From Bacteroidales bacterium (GTDB lineage: Bacteria; Bacteroidota; Bacteroidia; Bacteroidales; Muribaculaceae), in NCBI GenBank assembly GCA_020859755.1, contig JAJBVP010000191.1, positions 1 through 47,076 on the forward strand: 47,076 bases of DNA, in the 5' to 3' direction. Made by a program: the position numbers and the translations under genes. Below the pieces are notes generated by a model that made no database searches, was not told the origin of the DNA, and saw nothing but the letters and a program-made list of their open reading frames with translations. This document shows, one piece after another, positions 15,473 to 23,821 of the stretch. The first letter of the stretch is position 1. Each line of letters opens with the position of its first letter.

Positions 15473-17635
15473 TTATTGGCCTCGATAGAGGAATTTCTTG
15501 CCTCCCTGGATGTATATGCCAGGGGTGGTGGGACGCTCGACGCGGATGCCCTGCAGATTGAAGACCGGAGCGTCGGTCTCGAAAGGAACAGTGACATTCT
15601 CTATGCCCGAGCTGATCGTGTTGTAGCCGTCTTCGCCATAGTAAGCCTTGATGATCGCGTCCTTGAGGGCCACGGCGTCGCTGTCGCCCCAACTAAGGTT
15701 GCTCTCGTCGCCATAGTCGCCGTTGAAGATTGACATCCACAGCAACGTGGCGATATCCTCGTCCTTGCATTGCGAAACGAGCTCCGAGGCAACGGTGGGC
15801 ACGAGCGACGTGTCGGCAACGCTGCTGCCGTTCCACTCGCCGATAATCAGGGGCACGCTCTTGGCTTGCAGTATATACTGCTTCCAGTTGGCGACGTAAC
15901 CCGCGATCTCGGTCTTCACATCCGAAGCGGTGGCGCCCGACGCGAAGTAGGGGTAGCAGTGCACCTCGGCAGCAAGGTGGTCGGTGGCCTCGTCGGTGGG
16001 GATTGTCAATTGGGTAAGAGGGAGGTACTGATAGTCGCTCCACGCGCTGGCTCCTGGGCCGCAGGCCGCGCCGTAGGTGTTGACGATCAAGTTGCGCTGC
16101 GAGTTGTTCCCACCGGTGGCGCGCACAGCGTCTACGAAGTCTTGTGCGAAATTGTTAACGGCCGTGTAGGATTTCGTGGCGTTGGACGAGGAGTAGGTGG
16201 ACGCTGCCGACGAGGCGTAGTTCCATGATCCGTCGGCGTCCATCATCTCGTTGTAGCCCTCGAAGAGAAGCTTTTCACCATAGTCCTTGAACGCGGTGGC
16301 GATCTGCGTCCACAGGCTCTTGAACGTGGCGCTGTATTTCGAGTAGTAGGTAGCGTCGGCCACTACCCAGGCCACGTCGAACGACGACGACAACGCTCCC
16401 GTGTCGTGATGCACGTTAAGGATGCAGTACATGTCGTTGTCGATCACGTAGTCGACCACCTCCTTGACGCGAGCCAGCCACGTGGCGTCGATCGTTACCG
16501 ACGAGGGAGCCCACGACGATTTGTTCCACTTGCCGCTGGAGATGGTGATACCCAGGTGAGGATACCAGGTGACGGGGATGCGCACGGTGTTGAATCCCGC
16601 GTCTTTGAGCATGGTGATCAGCGCTTTGGAGAGCTTCTTCTGGCCCCAGGCGGTCTCGTAATCCGAGTTTGACGATTCGATCCACATATTCGACTGGAGG
16701 TTGCTGTTGCACTCCAGGCGGTTGCCGGCGTTCCATCCGATGGCCATGTTCTTGACGGCGCTGGTGGCCGTTTCAAACGTGTCGGTCGTATCGTCCTCAT
16801 CGTCGTCCTCCTCGGCAATCAAGCAGATGGAGGTGAGCGTGACGGTAGCGCCTTCCGTGCCAGTATTCTGAATCCATATAGCGTCAGCCGTTGACATTGC
16901 GTCAGTAATAGTAAGGGTGAGAGAGGTCTTGGACGAAGTAGCCGATACAGCGTCACCCAACATGCTCCAACCCGAGCCAGCAAACAGTTGCAATCCGTTA
17001 GTGGATGTGAATTTCACCTCAACCGAAACATAGTCGGAGAGCGATACACCGCTGGGAAGGTCAAAAGAGCAGGCGCCCCAGGCGTTGGAGAAGGTTATTG
17101 TAGGATTACTGTAGCTGTAACCGCTCCAATCATGGCTGCCCACGCTAGTTAAATCCAAGCAGTAATTGCTGGTACCGGCCACTTCGCCAGAATCATCGTC
17201 GTTGGGAACGAGATAAGCAGCTGAAAGGGTAACCGATTGCCCCGAACCCGTGCAATCCTGGAGATAAATGCGGTCAAACGACCAGCTGGAGTCCAGGGTT
17301 AAGGAAATGGTTGTGGTACCTGCGTCAACTATTACCTCGGCATCTGAAAGGTTCGACCAAGTTGAAGTCGTATATAGGTAGAGTTTGAGTGCCGCGGTTG
17401 GAGCCGAGGCCAATTCTATCGTTACTGTTTGGTAGTCGCTTGTGGTAATTGTAGATGGTATCTCCCAGTAGACCGCACCCCATGAACTGGATGTGTACGA
17501 TATGGATGGGCTGCTATATGTTGCGCCCCAACCGATATTGACATCGGAGTCGGAGATGCCCAGGTCGTAATTGGCGGCGTGGGCGATGGCGGCGAGCGCC
17601 ATCCCGGCGAGCGAAATAATTAATCGTTTTGTCAT
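15473..17635 (-). CDS. Secreted GH5 endo-glucanase/xyloglucanase with two binding modules
   Basis: A 720-residue secreted endo-beta-glucanase. A signal peptide (cleavage near AIAHA) is followed by two beta-sandwich modules (~21-150 and ~155-280) that also occur in the next two genes, an acidic linker (EEDDDEDDTTD), and a GH5 barrel (~295-670). Barrel motifs are GWNAGNRLE, GFNTVRIPVTW and CILNVHHDTG, with acid/base Glu463 in EGYNEM and nucleophile Glu600 in IIGEWNG. The pattern is closest to GH5 subfamily 4, which includes xyloglucanases. The C-terminus (VFNLQGIRV ... PGIYIQGGKK) resembles a type IX secretion sorting domain. It is last in the minus-strand run, 22 bp after its neighbour. Substrate is inferred from the locus. 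Confidence 0.88.
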   Translation of the reverse strand: MTKRLIISLAGMALAAIAHAANYDLGISDSDVNIGWGATYSSPSISYTSSSWGAVYWEIPSTITTSDYQTVTIELASAPTAALKLYLYTTSTWSNLSDAEVIVDAGTTTISLTLDSSWSFDRIYLQDCTGSGQSVTLSAAYLVPNDDDSGEVAGTSNYCLDLTSVGSHDWSGYSYSNPTITFSNAWGACSFDLPSGVSLSDYVSVEVKFTSTNGLQLFAGSGWSMLGDAVSATSSKTSLTLTITDAMSTADAIWIQNTGTEGATVTLTSICLIAEEDDDEDDTTDTFETATSAVKNMAIGWNAGNRLECNSNLQSNMWIESSNSDYETAWGQKKLSKALITMLKDAGFNTVRIPVTWYPHLGITISSGKWNKSSWAPSSVTIDATWLARVKEVVDYVIDNDMYCILNVHHDTGALSSSFDVAWVVADATYYSKYSATFKSLWTQIATAFKDYGEKLLFEGYNEMMDADGSWNYASSAASTYSSSNATKSYTAVNNFAQDFVDAVRATGGNNSQRNLIVNTYGAACGPGASAWSDYQYLPLTQLTIPTDEATDHLAAEVHCYPYFASGATASDVKTEIAGYVANWKQYILQAKSVPLIIGEWNGSSVADTSLVPTVASELVSQCKDEDIATLLWMSIFNGDYGDESNLSWGDSDAVALKDAIIKAYYGEDGYNTISSGIENVTVPFETDAPVFNLQGIRVERPTTPGIYIQGGKKFLYRGQ

Positions 17636-17657
17636 GATTTCGTACAGGTGTAAGTGA

Positions 17658-20315
17658 TTAATAGAGAACTTTCGTAGCTGTGGTACCTTGGCGGCGGATC
17701 ACGATGGTGCCAGGGGTGGGGGAGGCGATGCGGATGCCCTGCAGGGTATAGTACTCGACCGAGGCCGCGGTGTTGTCAATCGCAGGGGTGGGGATAACAT
17801 CCTCGATGCCCGTGAGGTCGCTCTTGTCTTCGCCAGTGGCGGTCACAGCCACGATCTTCTGGATAGTGCACCAGGGCTTCCACAGGTTGAAGGTGAGCGA
17901 GCCGGTGAGGGTTTCCGTGGTGTCATCATCCGAGGAAGAGCTGTCATCATCCGAGGTGTCATCAGTTTCCTCGGCTTTGGGACGAAGAGCCGTTGAACTT
18001 CCCTCGTCGGTGGATGTGGAAGCCTCGCTCTCGAGTTGCAGCACGTCGGAGTCGTAATCGAACTTGAGCCAAGCCTTGAGCATTCCGGCCGTAAAGTCGT
18101 AGTGGTTGAGGTTGCCGTAGGGGTCGGTGTCGTCGGCGGTCTTGATTAGGTGGACGCGGAAGTCGTAGCCGCGAGCCGACCAGCTATCGTGATCGTACGC
18201 CTGATACTGCCAGTTGCCGTTGTTCCACACCGATTCTTGGTTCAACACGTAGGTGTTTTCGATGTCGTAACCTTGCTTGTAGAGGGTGCCGACAAACTCA
18301 TTGTAAGCCTTGTAGTTGGTGATATTGCCATCGGTATCAGTCGTGGTCCCTTGTTGTTCGTAGACGAACAGGCGCACGAGAGAGTCGTCATCCAGATCTT
18401 GCAACTGGTCGGCAGCCAGGTAATGGCGGTCGCCGTCTTCGTCGTCGGTGTAAGTGAGTTCCTTGGCGTCGCAAGCGTCATACTCGGGCTCCTCGGTGTA
18501 GGCGAGGTAGATGTTCTGGATTTTGTAGGTTGTCTCGTCGACAGTGGGTTGGAGGCAAATACGCATCATCGTGCCCCAATCGGAATCCTCGTCGTAAACA
18601 AACTGCAATTTGGTTGTAGTCTCGCCCGATTCATCATCAGTTACCTCGACCTCGCTTTCAACAACGTCGGTAAACCAGAAGTTTTGGAGCGCGAAACAGT
18701 AATCGGAGCGGCCAGCGGGAATAGTTACCTCGGGGTTGAAGCCGTAAGTAGTCAAGATCGACACTTTCAACGGTTGGGAAATAGGCTCGGCAAACGCGAT
18801 CCAGAGGTCGGCGTAATCGCGCATGTCCAGGTTGTGGGCGTACCACAGCAGGCCCGACGACCAAGCCTTGGGCAGGTAAGCCTCAAGATAGCCACCTTCA
18901 CTGTTGTAGGTGTAAGTGGTTGTCTCGTCGTACCAAGTCTCATCGGGCATGCAGGTGTTGAAGTGCAGATTTTTGTTGTTGTCGACTTCGGCATTGTTTG
19001 CCTCGGGGTATACTACGATCGACTTGAGCGTGGCGCCGCCCCAGGTGTTGATGGTCACGCCCTGATAGGTGGTGGTGTTCTCCTCATCGTCGGTGACGGT
19101 GGTGGTATAGTACATCGAGGAAACGCAAGCGGCGTCTTTAAGGTCCTTGATGGTGTATTCATATACATTGTCGGCACCGTCGCTGGTCACCTCTTTAGCG
19201 GCGAATTGATAAGCTGCCAAGGGCACAGCGTCGGAGTTGAATACGCCAGTATAGTTATTGTAAGCGTACATTTTGCCTACGCCCCATCCTTCACCAAAAC
19301 CTTGGGAATCGTCGATGGTGAGAGTGATGTACACTTTGGAGGGATTGGCGTACTCTTCAAACTCGCTCACGGGCAGGAAGTAGAGGGTGTTATCTGTGCT
19401 GGGTTGCGAGAATGTGAGCGAAACCGGGGTGACCTCCTCGGTGGTGTCGTCATCGTCGTCTTCCGGGGCGAGCAGGCACAGGGAGGACAGCGTAACGGTG
19501 GCGCCCTCGGTGCCAGTATTCACCTGAATCATAATGGCTTGGACGCTGCTGGCCCATTCCTCGTCGACGTCGATCGAGAGGGTCAAGTCGTCGCCAGTTT
19601 CCGAGGAGGAAATCTCGGCAAGACTGTTCCAAGAGGAGTTGCGCAAGTAAAGCTTGACGGCATACTCCGATGAGTAGGTGAGCTTGATCGACGCGTAATC
19701 GGCCAGAGTGACGTCCGAGGGTATCTCGTATTGCCAAGCGCCGTAAGCGTTGGCATCGGTCATAGTGATTACGTTGTCCTCAAAAGTTGTGCTCCATCCG
19801 CAAGTACCAGTAGTAAGGTCGAAGCAGTAATCGGTGGTTCCCGCAACCTCTTCGGAGCTATCATCGTCCTTGGGTACCAGATAGAAATCCGAGATGGTAA
19901 ATTCGCCCTGATCTAAGGGCTGTAGGGCGATATAAGTGACACCGGAAACCCATTCGCTATCCAGCGTAAGGGTTAACGTAGTGGTGGCATTATCGGAGGT
20001 AAAAGACGTTTCGGGATACACTCCTTTAGCCGAGCCGTCATCGTTGGTCGAGCCGTCATCGTACCATGTGTACAACTTGACACCGATTGAGGGGGTCTCA
20101 GCAAACTCGACAACTACCTCTTTGTAATCGGTGATGTCGATATCGGAAGGGATAGTCCAAGCCGCTCCGGCGTAAGCATAATCGAATGTAATAGTGCCTT
20201 CTGAGGCCGTGTAACCCCAACCCCAGGAGGGGGTGAGCCCCAGAGAGTAATTATCGGCTTGTGCAAGCAGTGCGAGCAGCAGCCCGGTTAAGGTGAAAAG
20301 TAATCGTTTACTCAT
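17658..20315 (-). CDS. Large secreted acidic multi-module protein (putative glycan binding)
   Basis: An 885-residue protein read from the ATG at 20315; the frame extends 27 codons further upstream, but that part is not signal-like, whereas MSKRLLFTLTGLLLALLAQA is a clear signal peptide. Two modules homologous to those of the adjacent GH5 occupy ~20-150 and ~155-290 (for instance GTEGATVTLSSLCLLAPEDDD). Several more beta-rich modules with no recognised family follow, then an Asp/Ser/Thr linker (DDTSDDDSSSSDDDTTE). The C-terminus (YYTLQGIRIASPTPGTI) is nearly the same as in the 327-residue neighbour and resembles a sorting domain. No catalytic motif is visible. Probably a surface polysaccharide-binding protein. 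Confidence 0.75.
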   Translation of the reverse strand: MSKRLLFTLTGLLLALLAQADNYSLGLTPSWGWGYTASEGTITFDYAYAGAAWTIPSDIDITDYKEVVVEFAETPSIGVKLYTWYDDGSTNDDGSAKGVYPETSFTSDNATTTLTLTLDSEWVSGVTYIALQPLDQGEFTISDFYLVPKDDDSSEEVAGTTDYCFDLTTGTCGWSTTFEDNVITMTDANAYGAWQYEIPSDVTLADYASIKLTYSSEYAVKLYLRNSSWNSLAEISSSETGDDLTLSIDVDEEWASSVQAIMIQVNTGTEGATVTLSSLCLLAPEDDDDDTTEEVTPVSLTFSQPSTDNTLYFLPVSEFEEYANPSKVYITLTIDDSQGFGEGWGVGKMYAYNNYTGVFNSDAVPLAAYQFAAKEVTSDGADNVYEYTIKDLKDAACVSSMYYTTTVTDDEENTTTYQGVTINTWGGATLKSIVVYPEANNAEVDNNKNLHFNTCMPDETWYDETTTYTYNSEGGYLEAYLPKAWSSGLLWYAHNLDMRDYADLWIAFAEPISQPLKVSILTTYGFNPEVTIPAGRSDYCFALQNFWFTDVVESEVEVTDDESGETTTKLQFVYDEDSDWGTMMRICLQPTVDETTYKIQNIYLAYTEEPEYDACDAKELTYTDDEDGDRHYLAADQLQDLDDDSLVRLFVYEQQGTTTDTDGNITNYKAYNEFVGTLYKQGYDIENTYVLNQESVWNNGNWQYQAYDHDSWSARGYDFRVHLIKTADDTDPYGNLNHYDFTAGMLKAWLKFDYDSDVLQLESEASTSTDEGSSTALRPKAEETDDTSDDDSSSSDDDTTETLTGSLTFNLWKPWCTIQKIVAVTATGEDKSDLTGIEDVIPTPAIDNTAASVEYYTLQGIRIASPTPGTIVIRRQGTTATKVLY

Positions 20316-20370
20316 GATTTGGTACAGGTAAAAGTTAGTATTTCGGGTAATGTGTAAGAATTTCCACAGG

Positions 20371-20378
20371 CAAAGGTA
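20371..20378 (-). promoter_or_regulatory. Bacteroidales -7 promoter element
   Basis: Minus strand reads TACCTTTG, a TAnnTTTG match, 56 bp upstream of the start at 20315. It would allow the multi-module protein and GH5 genes to be transcribed separately from the upstream operon. No clear -33 TTTG is seen. Confidence 0.45.
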
Positions 20379-20479
20379 GTGTCCCCCAACCCCCATTTTG
20401 GGTACTTTTTGTTATCCAAAACGGCCTCATTTGTTATAAAAATCCCCCGTAACCCTTTGTGAAACAAAATGGTGTGAGA

Positions 20480-20509
20480 AGCCCCGCCAGGCGTTCACCA
20501 GGCGGGGCT
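20480..20509 (-). terminator. Hairpin terminator after the 327-residue protein gene
   Basis: Perfect 9-bp stem AGCCCCGCC / GGCGGGGCT with a 12-nt loop, 29 bp beyond the stop at 20538 on the minus strand. The downstream tract is only moderately T-rich. Confidence 0.6.
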
Positions 20510-20537
20510 ATTATACTTAATCACTAATGACTAGTCA

Positions 20538-21521
20538 CTAATACTTAATCTTGGTGACGTGGCTTCCTTGGCGGCGGATCACGATGGTGCCCGGGGTGGG
20601 GTTGGCGACGCGAATGCCCTGCAGGGTATAGTACTCAACCGGCGCGTCGCTGTCGTCAACGGCCATCGTGGAGATCACGCTCGAAAGCTTGGCCTCGAGG
20701 TAGGCGTCGGAGAGGGCGACAGCGCCTTCAGCGTCGGTGCCGGTCTGCAAGAACACCATATTGAACGTGTAGTCGGGGTCGATCGCAACCTCTACCTTGG
20801 TGGCTCCGGCCTCAACCGAGGTCTCGAAATTCTCAGCGTCGGCGTTGGCGATCACGTTCCAATCCTTGGCCAGATAAAGCTTCACGGGAATCTCGATGGC
20901 GTTGGCAAACTCCACAACTACCTTGGTGTACGTGCTCAGGTCGCTGGTGCCCACGTTCCAGTAGATCGCGCCCCAGTTGCCGGCGGCGTAGGTGACGGTG
21001 TACGACGACTCGTCGTAGGTTGCGCCCCAACCGATATTAACAGCGTCGAGGGCCAAAGTGTAGTTCTCAACGGTGGTGCTACCCGAACCACTGCCCGAGC
21101 CTTCCACGAGGTAAGCCGAGGAGAGAACAAGCGTGCCACCGGCCTCGCCCGAGATCTCCTGCAGGAAAACCTGGTTGAAACTCCACGACGAGTCGAGGTC
21201 GAGGGAAATCGAGGTCACACCTGCCTCAACCGATACCTCGGCGTCGGTGATGTTGCTCCAACCGCTGGCCAGGTACAATTTCACGGGTATGCTGGTAGCT
21301 TCGGCAAACTCAACCACCACTTGCGAGTAGTCGCTGGTGGTCACGCCCGAGAATTCCCAGCCGCGAGCGCCCCAAGCGCCGTCGTAGGTGATGGTCTTGG
21401 TGGAAGCGTCGTAAGAGCTGCTCCAGCCCACTGAAAGTTCGTCGAGCGAAAGCTCATAATTGGATGCGGAGAGCGACAAGGCAGCGAAAGAAGCGGCCAA
21501 AATAAGTAATGATTTTTTCAT
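20538..21521 (-). CDS. Secreted two-module putative carbohydrate-binding protein
   Basis: A 327-residue protein with signal peptide MKKSLLILAASFAALSLSA. It consists almost only of two tandem copies (~20-145 and ~152-280) of the beta-sandwich module seen in the neighbouring GH5. Each copy has the order N-Y-x-L, V/I-G-W, WGA near a Trp-rich strand, DY-x-x-VVVEFA, VKLYL, and a final FNxVFLQ strand. A Gly/Ser linker (GSGSGSTT) separates them. The C-terminal YYTLQGIRVANPTPGTI ... KIKY tail is shared with the two neighbours. No catalytic residues are recognisable. A secreted glycan-binding accessory is the best reading. Confidence 0.75.
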   Translation of the reverse strand: MKKSLLILAASFAALSLSASNYELSLDELSVGWSSSYDASTKTITYDGAWGARGWEFSGVTTSDYSQVVVEFAEATSIPVKLYLASGWSNITDAEVSVEAGVTSISLDLDSSWSFNQVFLQEISGEAGGTLVLSSAYLVEGSGSGSGSTTVENYTLALDAVNIGWGATYDESSYTVTYAAGNWGAIYWNVGTSDLSTYTKVVVEFANAIEIPVKLYLAKDWNVIANADAENFETSVEAGATKVEVAIDPDYTFNMVFLQTGTDAEGAVALSDAYLEAKLSSVISTMAVDDSDAPVEYYTLQGIRVANPTPGTIVIRRQGSHVTKIKY

Positions 21522-21539
21522 TTTGAAATGTGGCTTTAG

Positions 21540-21566
21540 CGTCGGCTTGCTTTACGCAAGCCGACG
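21540..21566 (-). promoter_or_regulatory. Intercistronic hairpin upstream of the two-module protein
   Basis: Perfect 10-bp stem CGTCGGCTTG / CAAGCCGACG with a 7-nt loop, 30 bp after the GH3 stop and 19 bp before the next start codon. No T-run follows, so an RNA-processing or mRNA-stabilising element, or a weak terminator, is as likely as a true terminator. Confidence 0.55.
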
Positions 21567-21595
21567 AATTGGTTGAAAATAAGGAAATTAGGTGG

Positions 21596-23821
21596 TTATT
21601 TGAGAGTGAAGTCGGCTTTTTGGTTGCCGATGGTGACGATGAACTTGCCCGGTTCGGCCACCCAGCCCTTGGCGGGGTCGTAGAACGACAATTCAGCGGG
21701 AGTCACGGTGAAGGCGACGGTGGCGGTTTCGCCCGGCTGGAGCGACACCTTCTTGAAGCCTTTCAGCTCCTTAATGGGGCGCGGGAGCGACGATTTCGGG
21801 TCGGAGATGTAGAGTTGCACGGTCTCGGCCCCGACGACGTTGCCCGTGTTGGTGACGTCAACCTCCACGGTGAGGTTCTCACCCTGGGTGATCTGCTTGG
21901 CCGAAAGGCGCGGCTTGGAGTAGTCGAAAGTGGTGTAACTCAATCCGTAACCGAACGGGTAGCGGGCCGGAATCTTCTTTGTGTCGTGCCAGCGGTACCC
22001 CACGAGGATATCCTCGCAATAGTCGACCACCGGGTTGTTGCCAGCCTCGACTACCGAACCGGGTATCAGCGTGCCCGAGGCGGTGGCGCTTTCCACCCCG
22101 GGATAAGCCTTCTCGCCAAACGAGTGGGCGCCCACGTCCTCTAATTTATAAGGAATTGAGAACGGTAGTTTGCCCGAGGGATTGACCTTGCCCGAGATCA
22201 CATCGGCCAGCGAGTATCCGCCCATCGAACCGAGGTACCAGCCCTGGATGATCGCCGGCACGCGGTCGGCCCAATCCATGGCCACGGGATTGCCCGAGAG
22301 GTTGACCACCACGATGTTAGGGCACGCGGCGGCGAGTTGCTCGATCAGCAGGTCCTGCTGGTAGGGGAGGTTGAACGACTCGCGGTCGGTCGACTCGCAG
22401 TCTTGATAAGCGTTCTTGTTCAGTCCGCCCACGTAGATCACAAGGTCGGCCTCCTTGGCCTTGGCGACGGCCTCTTGGCGCAGTTGGGCGAGCGCCGCGG
22501 TGTCGATGTTCTCATGCTGCTCGTAGAGGGGGCGTCCCGAGGTGTAGCCCTCGGCGTATTCCACCTTACCCGGCCACAACTCCTGCAGCGCTTGCAGGGG
22601 CGAGATCATGTCCTTCACTTTCAACTCCGACGAGCCTCCTCCCTCGTTGAGGGCGCGCGTGGCGTTGTTGCCCACGACGAGGATTTTGCCGTACTTGGCG
22701 GGGTCAATCGGGAGGATATTCCCTTGATTCTTAAGCAGTACCAAGCTTTCCGAACCGATGCGACGCGCCACGTCGTAATGCTTGGGGGTGCACAGTGCGC
22801 CCACCTGCTTTTCGGGTGCCATGGCGGTGCGGAAAATCAGCTTCAGCACGCGGCTTGCCTTGTCGTTAAGCGTCGCCTCGTCGGCCTCGCCCGATTTCAA
22901 CAGGGCGAGGTAAGGATCGGCCAGATAGTAGTCGTTGAAACTGAAACCGTCGGCCTCGGTGGTAAGGCCGTTGGTGTAGGAGCCCATCTCGATGTCAAGG
23001 CCGTTGGTGGCAGCTTCGCGGGTGTCGTGGGCGCCACCCCAATCGGTGATCACCACGCCGTCAAAGCCCCAGTCGCCTTTGAGGATTTGGTTCAACAGGC
23101 GGTCGTTGTGGCAGCAGTGCTGTCCCCAAATCTTGTTGTAGGCACCCATCACGCTCCACACGCCAGCGTCGACAGCTTTCTTAAACGCAGGGAAATAGAT
23201 CTCGTAAAGCGCGCGGTCGGAGATCTTCACCTCAACGGTACCACGCCATTTCTCCTGGTTGTTGAGGGCGAAATGCTTCACGCAAGCGGCCGTGCCGGTG
23301 CTTTGCAAACCCTCGATGTAGGGTCCGACCAACTCGCCGGCGAGGTAGGGGTCCTCGCCCATGTACTCGAAGTTGCGACCGTTCAGTGGAGTGCGCAAGA
23401 TGTTTACGCCGGGGCCGAGCATCACGTTCTTGCCGCGATACAGGGCCTCCTCGCCTAAGGCACGACCGTATTCTTGTGCCAGCGAGGGGTTCCAAGTGGC
23501 AGCTAAGGCGGTGAGGGCAGGGAAGGCGGTGATTGAGTCGGTGGTCCAACCGGCGTAGCCCCAATCGTTCCAGTTGATCTCGGCACGCACGCCGTGGGGG
23601 CCGTCGCTCATCCACAATCCGGGGATGCCGAGCCGTGGCACGCCTCCCGAATAGAATTTGCCCTGGGCGTGGAGCAGGTTCACCTTCTCCTCCATGGTCA
23701 TACGGCCAAGTGCGTCGGCCACGCGGTCGTCAATCGACGCCTTCGTGTCGAGGTAAACAGGGTTGCCAGCCGATGCTGCTAAGGTTGTTAAAGATATTAT
23801 TGATAAAGCTAATTTGTTCAT
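21596..23821 (-). CDS. GH3 beta-glucosidase/beta-xylosidase
   Basis: A 741-residue exo-acting glycosidase with signal peptide (cleavage near TLAASA). The (beta/alpha)8 domain spans ~25-350: MSDGPHGVR, the KHFALNNQE substrate-binding motif, and nucleophile Asp260 in VVITDWGG. The alpha/beta sandwich follows (~370-580) and a fibronectin-like C-terminal domain (~635-735) ends the protein; no PA14 insert. The start overlaps the GH2 stop by 4 bp (ATGA at 23818-23821), so translation is coupled. In a xyloglucan locus this would remove terminal glucose after GH31 has removed xylose; a beta-xylosidase cannot be excluded from sequence alone. Confidence 0.92.
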   Translation of the reverse strand: MNKLALSIISLTTLAASAGNPVYLDTKASIDDRVADALGRMTMEEKVNLLHAQGKFYSGGVPRLGIPGLWMSDGPHGVRAEINWNDWGYAGWTTDSITAFPALTALAATWNPSLAQEYGRALGEEALYRGKNVMLGPGVNILRTPLNGRNFEYMGEDPYLAGELVGPYIEGLQSTGTAACVKHFALNNQEKWRGTVEVKISDRALYEIYFPAFKKAVDAGVWSVMGAYNKIWGQHCCHNDRLLNQILKGDWGFDGVVITDWGGAHDTREAATNGLDIEMGSYTNGLTTEADGFSFNDYYLADPYLALLKSGEADEATLNDKASRVLKLIFRTAMAPEKQVGALCTPKHYDVARRIGSESLVLLKNQGNILPIDPAKYGKILVVGNNATRALNEGGGSSELKVKDMISPLQALQELWPGKVEYAEGYTSGRPLYEQHENIDTAALAQLRQEAVAKAKEADLVIYVGGLNKNAYQDCESTDRESFNLPYQQDLLIEQLAAACPNIVVVNLSGNPVAMDWADRVPAIIQGWYLGSMGGYSLADVISGKVNPSGKLPFSIPYKLEDVGAHSFGEKAYPGVESATASGTLIPGSVVEAGNNPVVDYCEDILVGYRWHDTKKIPARYPFGYGLSYTTFDYSKPRLSAKQITQGENLTVEVDVTNTGNVVGAETVQLYISDPKSSLPRPIKELKGFKKVSLQPGETATVAFTVTPAELSFYDPAKGWVAEPGKFIVTIGNQKADFTLK

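Noticed and set aside
18150..19673. 507-codon plus-strand frame opposite the secreted multi-module protein
   Set aside because: Shadow of the GC-rich gene on the other strand; composition is Val/Gly/His-rich with no domain, signal or motif, while the minus frame has a signal peptide and recognisable modules.
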